From NCBI RefSeq assembly GCF_001427795.1, contig NZ_LMHJ01000001.1, positions 543,773-607,772 of the forward strand: a stretch of DNA of 64,000 nt. The letters run 5' to 3'. This stretch comes from Nocardioides sp. Root682. Lineage in GTDB: Bacteria; Actinomycetota; Actinomycetes; Propionibacteriales; Nocardioidaceae. Made by a program: the position numbers and the translations under genes. The notes under the pieces were generated by a model that was not told the origin of the DNA, searched no databases, and worked only from the letters and a program-made list of their open reading frames with translations. Shown in pieces: positions 50,139-58,371 of the stretch (its first letter is position 1; each line of letters starts with the position of its first letter).

Positions 50139-50553
50139 GGCGCTCTCCTGCGTCGGTGGTCAGTGCGTCCATCATCCCGGTCAGCCGGGCGCGGGCATCA
50201 GCCGCCACCACGCCCAGCTCGGGGTCCGGCGCGATCGTCGCCATGAAGGCGGGGTCGAAGACCTCGACCCGGCTGTGCTGGGGGTCGATCTCGGTGACCA
50301 CGACGTTGCAGGGCAACAGCGTGGCGATTCGCGGGTCGGCCTGGAGCGCACGATGTGCCAGCTGTGGGCGGCAGGCACCGAGGATGACCTGCGCGGGCAC
50401 CTCCACCCCCAGCTTGGCGAGCAGTGTCGCCCGCAGGTCGATCTCGGTGAGGACGCCGAATCCGGCGTCGCCGAGCAGCTCCCGCACCCGCGCCACGGTG
50501 GCGTCGTACGACGTCGCGACGGTGGCGCTCAGGGTGAAGTCGATGGTGCTCAT
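50122..50553 (-). CDS. DUF302 domain protein
   Basis: A 143-residue soluble DUF302 protein: TVARVRELLGDAGFGVLTEIDL, VPAQVILGACRPQLAHRAL, LLPCNVVV and FDPAFMATIA. Cys in GACRP and in LPCN could serve redox chemistry or ligand binding. The family is widespread and unassigned. The ATG at 50553 has GAGGAGAGG upstream. It is the first gene of the minus arm of the regulon, ahead of its repressor, and is transcribed from a promoter with a C6G6 operator in the spacer. Confidence 0.85.
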   Translation of the reverse strand: MSTIDFTLSATVATSYDATVARVRELLGDAGFGVLTEIDLRATLLAKLGVEVPAQVILGACRPQLAHRALQADPRIATLLPCNVVVTEIDPQHSRVEVFDPAFMATIAPDPELGVVAADARARLTGMMDALTTDAGERHAAGA

Positions 50554-50570
50554 GGGGTTCCTCTCCTCGT

Positions 50571-50627
50571 TTGACTTATCCCCCCGGGGGGTTATGCTGG
50601 TGCCAATCGTATCCCCCCGGGGGGTTA
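50571..50627. promoter_or_regulatory. Divergent promoters with two C6G6 operators
   Basis: Two identical 18-bp sites TATCCCCCCGGGGGGTTA lie at 50577-50594 and 50610-50627, centres 33 bp apart. The first fills the spacer between TTGACT (-35, 50571-50576) and TATGCT (-10, 50593-50598) of the plus promoter. The second fills the 17-bp spacer of the minus promoter (TTTCCT and TACGAT, -10 at 50611-50606). C/G-tract palindromes flanked by A/T are typical operators of the CsoR family. Confidence 0.85.
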
Positions 50628-50646
50628 AAGGAAAGGGGGCGCCACC

Positions 50647-52803
50647 GTGGCGCAGACAACGCACGAGCCCACCGCCGCCGCGACGTCGACCTGGCGACCC
50701 GGCCCGCTCGGCCGCCTCGGTGTCTGGGTGACCGGGCACCGCAGGGTGGTCGGCATCGGCTGGATCGTCGTGGTGATCGGCCTGGGGATCTTCGCTCCTT
50801 CGGTCGAGAAGAACCTCTCGGGCGCCGGTTGGCAGGCGAACGGCTCGGAGTCCGTCGCCACGCGCGACCTGGTCCAGGAGCACTTCGGCGGCGCGGCGAG
50901 CCACGCGATCCAGGTCGTCGTGCACAGCTCCGACGGCCCACTCACCGAGGGCGACGGACCACGGGTCCTCGCCGAGGTGGCCCGCATCCTCGAGGACGAG
51001 CCGCGGTTGGCCGAGGTGATCGCACCCATGCCCGGCATCAGCATGTCCGGTGACCAGCACACGGGAGTCGTCCTCGCCGGCGCCGGCGTCGACACCAATG
51101 AGATGGTCCGGGTCGCGACCGAGCTGAAGGAGGAGCTCCAGGCCGTCTCGACCGACTCCGTCCAGGTGAACCCGACCGGCTCATCCCTGCTGTGGTCGGA
51201 CTTCAACGAGGCCAACCTCGAGGCGATGCTGACCTCGGAGCTGTACTCGTGGCCCGTGACACTGGCGATCCTTGTGCTGGCCTTCGGCGCCCTGGTCGCC
51301 GCCGGCCTCCCCCTCCTGCTCACGCTGGCCGGACTGGTCGCCTCTGCGGGCTCACTGGTCCTGATCAACGAGTTCGTGCCCGTGTCGATCTGGGCGATGA
51401 ACTTCGCAATGATGTTCGCCCTTGCCCTCGGGATCGACTACGCCTTGTTCCTCGTCGTGCGCTACCGCGCTGCCCGGATGGGCCGCCACGGCTCCCCGCA
51501 GCGGGCGATCGCGGAGACCATGGACACCGCCGGCAAGGCCGTGCTGCTGTCCGGCGTGACCGTCCTCGTCTCGCTCTCGGCCGTGATGCTCGTGCCGTCA
51601 CCGTCCTTCCGCTCCATGGCCGGCGGCATCATGATCTCCGTCGTCTTCGTGCTGGCCGCAACGCTGACCCTGCTGCCCCTCGTGCTCTTCAAGCTCGACC
51701 AACGGATCAACCGGTTCGCCCTGCCCTGGGCACGGGTCGGCGAGCACCGCTCCCCCCTCTTCGCCCGCTGGGGCGAGCACCTGTGGCGGCGCCCGTGGGC
51801 GTGGGGCATCGGCTCCACTGCGGTCCTCGTGTTGCTGGCCACACCGATCCTCGGCCTGCAGACCGGCATGCCGTCGATCAAGGTCCTCCCGGACGACGCC
51901 AGTGCGCGCATCGGCTACGAGCAGGTCAAGGAGGCCTTCGGCCCCGGTGCGCCGGGCATGCTGCAGGTCGTGGTGCCCGACGCTGATGTCGCGAGCGCCA
52001 CGGAGGTGATCGCCGCCGATCCCGGTGTCGAAGCCGTCATGCCCGCCCAGCCCGCCGCCGACGGCTCAGGGCGCCAGCTGATCCAGGCGGTTCCGACCGT
52101 GGACCCCTCGGACCCCGCCCTGCCCGACATCCTCGACCGGCTGCGATCTGACTTGCCGTCCTCCGCCCTCGTGGGCGGTGCAGCGGCCGAGAACATCGAC
52201 CTCACCACGCAGCTGGACCGGTCCACGCCGCTGGTGATCGGCGTTGTCCTCGTCCTGGGCTTCCTCCTGCTGCTGTTCGCGCTGCAGGCGCCGCTGATCT
52301 CGCTGCTCGGCACGCTGGCCAGCCTGCTGTCCACCGCCGCTGCCTTCGGCGTGGCCCGGCTGGTCTTCCAGGACGGCCACGGGTCCGGGCTCCTCGGGTT
52401 CGAGCCGCAGGGCTTCCTGGACGCGTGGGCTCCGGTGTTCTTCTTCGCGATGATCTTCGCGATCGCGATGGACTACACCGTGTTCCTCCTCGCCTCGGCA
52501 AAGGAGCACTGGGAGAAGTCCGGCGATCCGAAGGAAGCGATGGTCGGCGCCGTGGCCCACTCGGGTCGGGTGATCTTCGCGGCCGGCGGCGTGATGGTCG
52601 CGGTCTTCTTCACCTTCGCCCTGTCCGGCCCGCTGCCGCCCAAGGAGATGGGCGTCATCCTCGGCGTCGCGGTCCTGCTGGACGCCTTCCTGGTTCGCCT
52701 CGTCCTGCTCCCCGTGCTGCTGCGCCTGACCGGTACGGCGGCGTGGGCAACGCCGGCCTGGTTGCAGCGAGTCCTGCCCACCATCACCTTCGCCCACGAA
52801 TGA
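50647..52803 (+). CDS. MmpL-type RND transporter
   Basis: A 718-residue MMPL-family exporter with 11-12 membrane helices in two halves. Key blocks: ALALGIDYALFLVVRYR (helix 4, proton-relay Asp-Tyr) in the first half and FAIAMDYTVFLLASAKEHW in the second. Two extracellular domains at about 60-190 and 400-530. MmpL proteins export lipids, siderophores or drugs. The GTG at 50647 has AGGAAAGGGG upstream. It is the first gene of the plus arm of the CsoR-like regulon, so its cargo is probably tied to the same stress signal. Confidence 0.88.
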   Translation: MAQTTHEPTAAATSTWRPGPLGRLGVWVTGHRRVVGIGWIVVVIGLGIFAPSVEKNLSGAGWQANGSESVATRDLVQEHFGGAASHAIQVVVHSSDGPLTEGDGPRVLAEVARILEDEPRLAEVIAPMPGISMSGDQHTGVVLAGAGVDTNEMVRVATELKEELQAVSTDSVQVNPTGSSLLWSDFNEANLEAMLTSELYSWPVTLAILVLAFGALVAAGLPLLLTLAGLVASAGSLVLINEFVPVSIWAMNFAMMFALALGIDYALFLVVRYRAARMGRHGSPQRAIAETMDTAGKAVLLSGVTVLVSLSAVMLVPSPSFRSMAGGIMISVVFVLAATLTLLPLVLFKLDQRINRFALPWARVGEHRSPLFARWGEHLWRRPWAWGIGSTAVLVLLATPILGLQTGMPSIKVLPDDASARIGYEQVKEAFGPGAPGMLQVVVPDADVASATEVIAADPGVEAVMPAQPAADGSGRQLIQAVPTVDPSDPALPDILDRLRSDLPSSALVGGAAAENIDLTTQLDRSTPLVIGVVLVLGFLLLLFALQAPLISLLGTLASLLSTAAAFGVARLVFQDGHGSGLLGFEPQGFLDAWAPVFFFAMIFAIAMDYTVFLLASAKEHWEKSGDPKEAMVGAVAHSGRVIFAAGGVMVAVFFTFALSGPLPPKEMGVILGVAVLLDAFLVRLVLLPVLLRLTGTAAWATPAWLQRVLPTITFAHE

Positions 52804-52823
52804 CCGACCGAGAGGACAACACC

Positions 52824-53225
52824 ATGACCACCGAGACCATCGAGACCACCCAGCAGGCCTCGCCCCACGGCAGGGTCGTCCTCGACGACCTCTCCCCGCT
52901 GCACCGCAACCTGCGCCGCGCGATCCCCGACGTCTACCGGGGCTTCGGAGAGCTGTCGAAGGCGGCCTTCGCCGACGGCGCCCTGGACAAGAAGACCAAG
53001 GAGCTGATCGCGCTGGCGATCGGCGTCGTGGAGGGCTGCGACGGTTGCGTCGCCTCCCACGGCCAGGCCGCCGCGCGAGCCGGCGCCACGAAGCAGGAGG
53101 CCGCCGAGGCGATCGGTGTGACCTTCCTGATGCACGGTGGTCCCGCGACCATCCACGGCGCCCGCGCCTACGACGCGTTCTGCGAGTTCGCTGACGTGCT
53201 CTCCGGCGAGAGCGGGGCACGATGA
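52824..53225 (+). CDS. AhpD-like carboxymuconolactone decarboxylase-family protein
   Basis: A 133-residue helical protein of the CMD/AhpD family. The redox motif EGCDGCVASHGQAA contains Cys-x-x-Cys followed by His, as in peroxidase-type AhpD. It likely uses the disulfide for thiol-dependent reduction. RBS GAGAGGAC precedes the ATG. It is second in the plus arm of the regulon, and its stop overlaps the DUF2892 gene. A thiol-active protein here supports sensing of oxidised or sulfurated thiols by the repressor. Confidence 0.87.
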   Translation: MTTETIETTQQASPHGRVVLDDLSPLHRNLRRAIPDVYRGFGELSKAAFADGALDKKTKELIALAIGVVEGCDGCVASHGQAAARAGATKQEAAEAIGVTFLMHGGPATIHGARAYDAFCEFADVLSGESGAR

Positions 53226-53425
53226 ACATCGACCGCGCAGTCCTCGCCCTTGCCGGAACACTCGTCCTGGTCAGCATCGCCCTGGCCACCCTCGTCTCGA
53301 CCTGGTGGCTGCTGCTCACCGCCTTCGTGGGAGCCAACCTTTTCCAGTCGAGCATCACCGGCTTCTGCCCGGCAGCCCTGGTGCTGCGCAGGTTCGGCGT
53401 GCAGTCAGGCTGCGCCTTCCGCTGA
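53222..53425 (+). CDS. DUF2892 (YgaP-like) membrane protein
   Basis: A 67-residue protein with two membrane helices and the motif NLFQSSITGFCPAALVLRRFGV. This domain (DUF2892) forms the membrane part of the rhodanese YgaP and is often found beside sulfurtransferases and CstR-like repressors. Cys49 in FCPA and Cys64 near the end are noted. Its ATG overlaps the AhpD-like stop. This neighbour is the best hint that the regulon concerns reactive sulfur. Confidence 0.85.
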   Translation: MNIDRAVLALAGTLVLVSIALATLVSTWWLLLTAFVGANLFQSSITGFCPAALVLRRFGVQSGCAFR

Positions 53426-53443
53426 CGGGGCCTCCGGGTCTCC

Positions 53444-53449
53444 TAGGGT
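53444..53449 (+). promoter_or_regulatory. -10 element of leaderless cardiolipin synthase gene
   Basis: TAGGGT, 6 nt before the ATG at 53456 with no ribosome binding site; it begins 18 bp past the DUF2892 stop. Confidence 0.6.
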
Positions 53450-53455
53450 GCAGCC

Positions 53456-54928
53456 ATGACCTGGCCCGACCCGACGTCGACCCTCGGCTGGATCTTCCTC
53501 GGCGTGGAGGTCGTGCTCCGCCTCGTCGCGCTCGGTGTCATCCCCGGCAACCGCAAGCCGTCGACCGGCATGGCCTGGCTGCTGCTGATCATGGTGGAGC
53601 CGATCGTCGGGTTCCTTGTCTTCCTGCTGTTCGGCCGCACCCGGCTGGGCAACCGCCGGGTCGGGCGCCAGCGCGAGGCGATGGACGCCATCCGGGAGCG
53701 CACCGACCGGCTCCCGATGACGTTCGACACCAACCGGCTGTCCGCCCCGATCGCCCGGGTCGCGTCCCTCAACCACCGACTGGGGGCGCTCCCCCTGACC
53801 GGCGGCAACGAGGTGCAGCTGTGGGACGACTATCCCGGCGTCATCCTCGAGATGGCCGCGGAGGTCGACCGGGCACGGAGCCACGTGCACGTGGAGTTCT
53901 ACATCACCGCGTGGGACGACGTGACCGACCCGCTCTTCCAGTCGATGATCCGCGCGACCGGCCGCGGGGTCGACGTACGCCTGCTGTTCGACCACCTCGG
54001 CTCGCGCGGCATACCCGGCTACCGGCAGATGCTGCGCCGGCTCCGCAGGACCGACATCGACTGGCACCCGATGCTGCCGATCAAGCCGCTCCAGGGCCGG
54101 TTCCGCCGTCCCGACCTGCGCAACCACCGCAAGATCCTCGTGGTCGACGGCAGCGTCGGGTTCACGGGTTCGCTGAACCTCACCGAGCCTTGTTACAACA
54201 AGCCGAAGAACCTGAAGCTCGGCCGCGCGTGGGTGGAGCTGATGGTGCGCCTCGAGGGCCCGGTGGTCGGCGGCCTGAACAGCATCTTCGCGACCGACTG
54301 GTACGTCGAGACGGGCGAGCCGGTGGAGCTGGTCGCCGTCCACGGCGCGCCCGACGTACGGCCCGACGAGGTGCTCGACGTGCCCTGCCAGGTGGTGCCG
54401 AGCGGCCCGGGCGTCCGGGCCGAGAACAACCTGCGGATGTTCACCACGCTGATCTACGCCGCCACGGAGCGGGTCTCGCTGACGTCGCCGTACTTCGTCC
54501 CCGACGAGTCGTTGCTGTACGCCGTCACCACAGCCGCCGAACGCGGCGTCGACGTGGAGCTCTTCGTCAGCGAGGTCGCCGACCAGTTCATGGTCGGGCA
54601 CGCCCAGGCGTCGTACTACCGCGAGCTGCTCAGGGCCGGCGTCCGGATCCACCGGTACCCGGCGCCGTACGTCCTGCACGCGAAGCACTTCACGATCGAC
54701 GACAACGTGGCCGTGATCGGTTCGAGCAACATGGACATGCGCTCGTTCGGCCTCAACTACGAGGTCTCGCTGATGCTCCCCGACCCGGCCGTGGTTGCCC
54801 GGCTGCGCGAGGTCCAGGACGGCTACCGTGCGCTGTCGAAGGAGCTCACGCTCTCGGAGTGGGACCTCCGGCCGCGTCGGACGCGGTACGTCGACAACGT
54901 CATGCGCCTGACTGCCGCCCTGCAGTAG
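53456..54928 (+). CDS. cls: Cardiolipin synthase (phospholipase D superfamily)
   Basis: A 490-residue membrane enzyme. Two N-terminal helices (about 8-28 and 38-60), then two PLD domains: the first with NHRKILVVDGSVGFTGSLNL (HxKxxxxD), the second with HAKHFTIDDNVAVIGSSNMD. They form one active site that joins two phosphatidylglycerols (or PG with CDP-diacylglycerol) into cardiolipin. Both catalytic motifs are complete. It is leaderless and monocistronic. Confidence 0.9.
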   Translation: MTWPDPTSTLGWIFLGVEVVLRLVALGVIPGNRKPSTGMAWLLLIMVEPIVGFLVFLLFGRTRLGNRRVGRQREAMDAIRERTDRLPMTFDTNRLSAPIARVASLNHRLGALPLTGGNEVQLWDDYPGVILEMAAEVDRARSHVHVEFYITAWDDVTDPLFQSMIRATGRGVDVRLLFDHLGSRGIPGYRQMLRRLRRTDIDWHPMLPIKPLQGRFRRPDLRNHRKILVVDGSVGFTGSLNLTEPCYNKPKNLKLGRAWVELMVRLEGPVVGGLNSIFATDWYVETGEPVELVAVHGAPDVRPDEVLDVPCQVVPSGPGVRAENNLRMFTTLIYAATERVSLTSPYFVPDESLLYAVTTAAERGVDVELFVSEVADQFMVGHAQASYYRELLRAGVRIHRYPAPYVLHAKHFTIDDNVAVIGSSNMDMRSFGLNYEVSLMLPDPAVVARLREVQDGYRALSKELTLSEWDLRPRRTRYVDNVMRLTAALQ

Positions 54929-54965
54929 TCGCTCGTCGGTAGCCACCGGTCGCTAGTCAATTGTG

Positions 54966-55072
54966 ATGGGACCTTGTCCCGCTTTCGGCCGGACCTTGCC
55001 CTGTCCCATTGCGCCTGTGACGCCCGTCATGGATATTCGGAGAACAGGGCCCCGACGGAGGGTCAGGGCCCT
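54966..55072 (+). other. Structured leader upstream of the orphan 70-residue gene
   Basis: Nested pairings: ATGGGAC/GTCCCAT (54966-54972 and 55003-55009), the smaller GGGAC-CTT-GTCCC (54968-54980), and AGGGCCC/GGGCCCT (55046-55052 and 55066-55072). A partial CRP-like site GTGA-N6-TCAT lies at 55017-55030. No gene is seen in 54929-55110. Could be a leader RNA, or the terminator of the cardiolipin synthase gene plus a promoter. Confidence 0.4.
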
Positions 55073-55110
55073 GGCCAAACGAGGACTCGGGCACAACTGG
55101 GGGAGCAACG

Positions 55111-55323
55111 ATGAGCGCAGTCGCGTCTGAAACCGTTCTGGATCAGAGCCCGTTGGTGGCCCCGACCGGCCCGCGCCTCTCCCCCGAGCTCGAAGAGGTC
55201 ATCCTCGAGATCGCCGCTTCCGAGCGTGCGCTCGACGACTTCCTCAACCGCAGCGACCGCCTGCACGACAGCAACATCCAGCACGACCCGTCGTCCTGCC
55301 TGGTCTGCTTCTCTGCGCGCTGA
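55111..55323 (+). CDS. Orphan 70-residue protein with C-terminal CxxC
   Basis: A 70-residue soluble protein: a Ser/Pro-rich start, an acidic amphipathic helix (SPELEEVILEIAASERALDDF) split over residues 24-44, then a polar stretch ending SSCLVCFSAR. No family was recognised. A GGGGGAG ribosome binding site precedes the ATG by 6-7 nt. The Cys-x-x-Cys at the end could bind metal or undergo redox change; a peptide precursor is conceivable but no modifying enzyme is near. Its stop TGA is directly followed by the convergent SulP stop (TGATCA). Confidence 0.6.
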   Translation: MSAVASETVLDQSPLVAPTGPRLSPELEEVILEIAASERALDDFLNRSDRLHDSNIQHDPSSCLVCFSAR

Positions 55324-56823
55324 TCAGGGCGACGGCAGCTCACCCGACAACCGTTCGTGCCGCTCCGCGCTGGCCGCGTTGAGCCCCGTGATCGTGACGA
55401 CCTTGCCCTTGCGCTCGTACTTCGTCGTGATCGCGTCGAGCGAGGCGACGGTCGAGGCGTCCCAGATGTGCGCGTCGGCGAGGTCGATGACCACACGGTC
55501 GGGATCCCCCGCGTAGTCGAACTGCGTGAAGAGGTCGTTGCTGGAAGCGAAGAAGAGCTCGCCACTGACGCGGTAGATCGCCGTCGGTCCGTGCTCGTCC
55601 TCGACGAGCTCGCGCTGCGTCGTGGTCAGGTGCGCAACCCTGCGTGCGAAGAGCGTCATCGCGACGAGCACCCCGACCCCCACGCCGATCGCGAGGTTGT
55701 GGGTGGCCACGGTGACCACGACGGTGGAGACCATGACGGTCGTCTCGGACTTCGGCATCCGGCGCAGCGTCGCCGGCCGGATGGAGTGCCAGTCGAAGGT
55801 CCCGACGGAGACCATGACCATCACGGCGACGAGTGCGGCCATCGGCATGATCGCGACGACGTCGCCGAAGCCGACGACCAGGATCAGCAGGAACACACCG
55901 GCGAGGAAGGTCGAGATCCGGGTCCGCGCACCGGAGACCTTCACGTTGATCATCGTCTGCCCGATCATCGCGCAGCCGCCCATGCCCCCGAAGAACCCGG
56001 TGATCAGGTTGGCGCCGCCCTGGCCGAGGGCTTCGCGGGTCTTGTCGGAGTGCGTGTCGGTGATGTCGTCGACGAGCTTGGCGGTGAGCAGTGACTCGAG
56101 CAGTCCGACGACGGCCATCGCCAGCGCGTACGGCGCGATGACCTGCAGCGTGTCGAGCGTGAACGGCACGTCGGGCAGGAACCAGGTCGGCAGGCTGTCG
56201 GGCAGCTGGCCCTCGTCGCCCACGTCGGGCACGTCGATGGCGCCGATGACCACGAACGCGGTGAGCGCCACGATCGCCACCAGCGGCGCGGGAATCACGT
56301 GGTTGATGCGCGGGAACCCCACGATGATCGCGATGCCGACGGCGATCATCGGATAGACCAGCCACGGTACGTCGACGAGGTGGTCGACCTGCGCCTCGAA
56401 GATCAGGATCGCGAGGGCGTTGACGAACCCGACCATCACCGAGCGCGGGATGAACCGCATCAGGCGGGCCGCACCGGCGAGGGCGAGCGCGACCTGGATC
56501 AACCCGCCGAGCAGCACGGTCGCGATCAGGTAGTCGTAGCCGTGGTCGCGCATCACCGGCGCGATGACCAGCGCCACGGCCCCGGTGGCGGCGGAGATCA
56601 TCGCCGGCCGTCCGCCGAGGAACGAGATGGCGACGGCCATCGTGAACGACGCGAACAGCCCGATCCGCGGGTCGACCCCGGCGATGATCGAGAACGAGAT
56701 GGCTTCGGGGATCAGCGCGAGCGCGACGACGAGGCCGGCCAGCACCTCGGTGCGCAGCAGGCGCGGGGAGCGCAGCGCCGCCCGGACGGACGCTTCGGGC
56801 GGGGCAGCGAGGGCGTTCGTCAT
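55324..56823 (-). CDS. SulP-family anion transporter with STAS domain
   Basis: A 499-residue SLC26/SulP transporter. About 12-14 helices in the first 380 residues, with LIPEAISFSIIAGVDPRIGLFASF near the N-terminus (in two parts) and the QTMINVKVSGARTRIS block, then a STAS domain (about 405-499, IYRVSGELFFASSNDLF, VVIDLADAHIWDASTVASLD). Substrates in the family are sulfate, bicarbonate or dicarboxylates. No carbonic anhydrase is adjacent. Minus-strand TAGGGT lies 9 nt before the ATG. Confidence 0.9.
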   Translation of the reverse strand: MTNALAAPPEASVRAALRSPRLLRTEVLAGLVVALALIPEAISFSIIAGVDPRIGLFASFTMAVAISFLGGRPAMISAATGAVALVIAPVMRDHGYDYLIATVLLGGLIQVALALAGAARLMRFIPRSVMVGFVNALAILIFEAQVDHLVDVPWLVYPMIAVGIAIIVGFPRINHVIPAPLVAIVALTAFVVIGAIDVPDVGDEGQLPDSLPTWFLPDVPFTLDTLQVIAPYALAMAVVGLLESLLTAKLVDDITDTHSDKTREALGQGGANLITGFFGGMGGCAMIGQTMINVKVSGARTRISTFLAGVFLLILVVGFGDVVAIMPMAALVAVMVMVSVGTFDWHSIRPATLRRMPKSETTVMVSTVVVTVATHNLAIGVGVGVLVAMTLFARRVAHLTTTQRELVEDEHGPTAIYRVSGELFFASSNDLFTQFDYAGDPDRVVIDLADAHIWDASTVASLDAITTKYERKGKVVTITGLNAASAERHERLSGELPSP

Positions 56824-56861
56824 GGCGGCCTCACCCTAGGTGGCGCTGCACCAGGCCCCAA

Positions 56862-56903
56862 GTTCGTCGAGTAGCCGCGAGGAACGAGCGGCGTATCGAG
56901 ACG
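56862..56903 (+). repeat. REP-like element (copy F)
   Basis: A copy with head TTCGTCGAGTAG, core CCGCGAGGAACGAGCGG and tail TATCGAGACG, identical in core to copies A, B and G. It lies 9 bp past the DUF222-HNH stop, between that gene and the SulP start. Confidence 0.85.
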
Positions 56904-56912
56904 CCCCGACTC

Positions 56913-58217
56913 CTATCGCCGTCGGTAGAACCTGACATCCCCGTTCGCCAACAACTCGTGCGAGTACCCCCGGTCATGGATCCGGTGATGGTGGTGACTG
57001 CAGAGACAGATCCCGTCGTCGAGGTCCGTCCTTCCGCCCTCTGACCAGGGTTTGAGGTGGTGGGCCTCCGTCCATGCGGCCGGGATGTCGCAACCTTCCG
57101 CACGGCAGCGCTTGTCGCGGAGTCGAAGGGCCTTGCGCTGGGCCTTGGAGAACAGGCGTCGGGAGCGGCCCAGGTCGAGGACCTCACCCTTTCCGCCCAG
57201 GACAACGGGGATGATCGCGGCCTGGCAGGCCAGCCGGCGAGCCTCTTCGGCGGAGATCTCGGTGTCGCCTGTCAGTACTCCGGCTGCCGCGAGCTCAGCC
57301 AGCAACTGCTCCTTGGTCATGGTGACGAGCACGGTGGTTGCGTCACCGCCGTGCTCGGGAAGGCGGTCCGGGTCGAGGAGCTCCAGCAGCGCGGCAAGGG
57401 CCAGCGCATACGCCCTGTGCTGCGGCACCCGCTCCCCCTCGTTGGTCGACGCGGACCGCGAGCCCGCCACGTTCGTCGAGCCGTCGGTCGAGGAGGTTGC
57501 GCTGCAACCGTCTCGAGACCCGCGCCGCGGCGACGTGTACGCCTGCAGGTACGCCTTGAGTCGTTCAGCCCACGCGGTCGGCAGCGTCCCCCACACCCGC
57601 GTCCGCCCGTCCCCGAGGTCCCTGAACTTCAGCGACGCCTTCTCCCGCGCCCGCTGCTCCTCGGCCTCGAGCTGCCTGCCCGCCTCTTCCTCAGCGATCT
57701 CGGGCGCGACGACGTCCAGGACGTGTCGCGCGAGCCTGCGCAGCTCGCGCGGCCGGAAGTCGGCGGCGTACCCGACCAGGGTCTGCTCGGCCGAGGCAAG
57801 CACCTCCGGCCCGAGCTCCTTGGGCAGCGCGTCGATGCCGGCCACGATCGCGCGAGCCTGCGCCTGAGACACCCGGCCCTCCCGCATTCCGGCAGCGACC
57901 AGCGGCCGCTTCTCCAACGCCTTCGCCAGATGCAGGTCGGCGCATGCCGCCTTCGAGTCTGCTTTCGTCGCCTGGGAGAACCATGCCGCGGCGTCGCGCG
58001 CACCCGCCTCTTCGGCGACGTCGTCTGCTGTCGCGAGCACTCGCATCTTGAGCTCTGCCAGAGCAGCTTCGCCAGCCGCGATCCCCACCAGTGCGGCCTT
58101 CTTGTCGTCGGTCGACATGAAGACCGGCTGGACATCGGCGACGTCCTTGATCGCGTCCGAGACCGTCTGGGTGCACGCGACGATCGGGTGGACACCCGTG
58201 GCGATGCTTGCGGTCAT
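56913..58217 (-). CDS. DUF222 / HNH endonuclease (13E12-like)
   Basis: A 434-residue protein of the actinobacterial 13E12/DUF222 class. DUF222 covers about 40-330 (ARAIVAGIDALPKELGPEVL, GRTRVWGTLPTAWAERLKAYL); the C-terminal HNH nuclease has CRAEGCDIPAAWTEAHHLKP and CLCSHHHHRIHDRGY with the metal-binding His pair and zinc cysteines. These genes are multicopy in Nocardioides and relatives and behave like selfish elements. A palindromic repeat is inserted in frame at residues 233-244. REP-like copies lie on both sides (56862 and 58648). The ATG at 58217 is chosen as nearest to DUF222. Confidence 0.9.
   Translation of the reverse strand: MTASIATGVHPIVACTQTVSDAIKDVADVQPVFMSTDDKKAALVGIAAGEAALAELKMRVLATADDVAEEAGARDAAAWFSQATKADSKAACADLHLAKALEKRPLVAAGMREGRVSQAQARAIVAGIDALPKELGPEVLASAEQTLVGYAADFRPRELRRLARHVLDVVAPEIAEEEAGRQLEAEEQRAREKASLKFRDLGDGRTRVWGTLPTAWAERLKAYLQAYTSPRRGSRDGCSATSSTDGSTNVAGSRSASTNEGERVPQHRAYALALAALLELLDPDRLPEHGGDATTVLVTMTKEQLLAELAAAGVLTGDTEISAEEARRLACQAAIIPVVLGGKGEVLDLGRSRRLFSKAQRKALRLRDKRCRAEGCDIPAAWTEAHHLKPWSEGGRTDLDDGICLCSHHHHRIHDRGYSHELLANGDVRFYRRR
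57486..57520. repeat. Palindromic repeat in frame inside the DUF222-HNH gene
   Basis: The perfect hairpin GGTTGC-GCT-GCAACC (57495-57509) is flanked by GGTCGAGGA and GTCTCGAGACC. It encodes the polar linker GSRDGCSATSS, which breaks an Ala-rich DUF222 helix, so it looks like an insertion that kept the frame. Confidence 0.65.
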
Positions 58218-58371
58218 GGCGGTCTCTCCTGCGGACGAGCACGGTCGAATCACGTGTCGTCCCGCCGGAGGCATCCCTACGGACGCTATTACTCACCGAT
58301 CTGCGGAACTGGCCAGGGCGCCTCATCCCCGTACGAGGCATCAACGTCGTGACCTGCGGTCAATCGTACAC

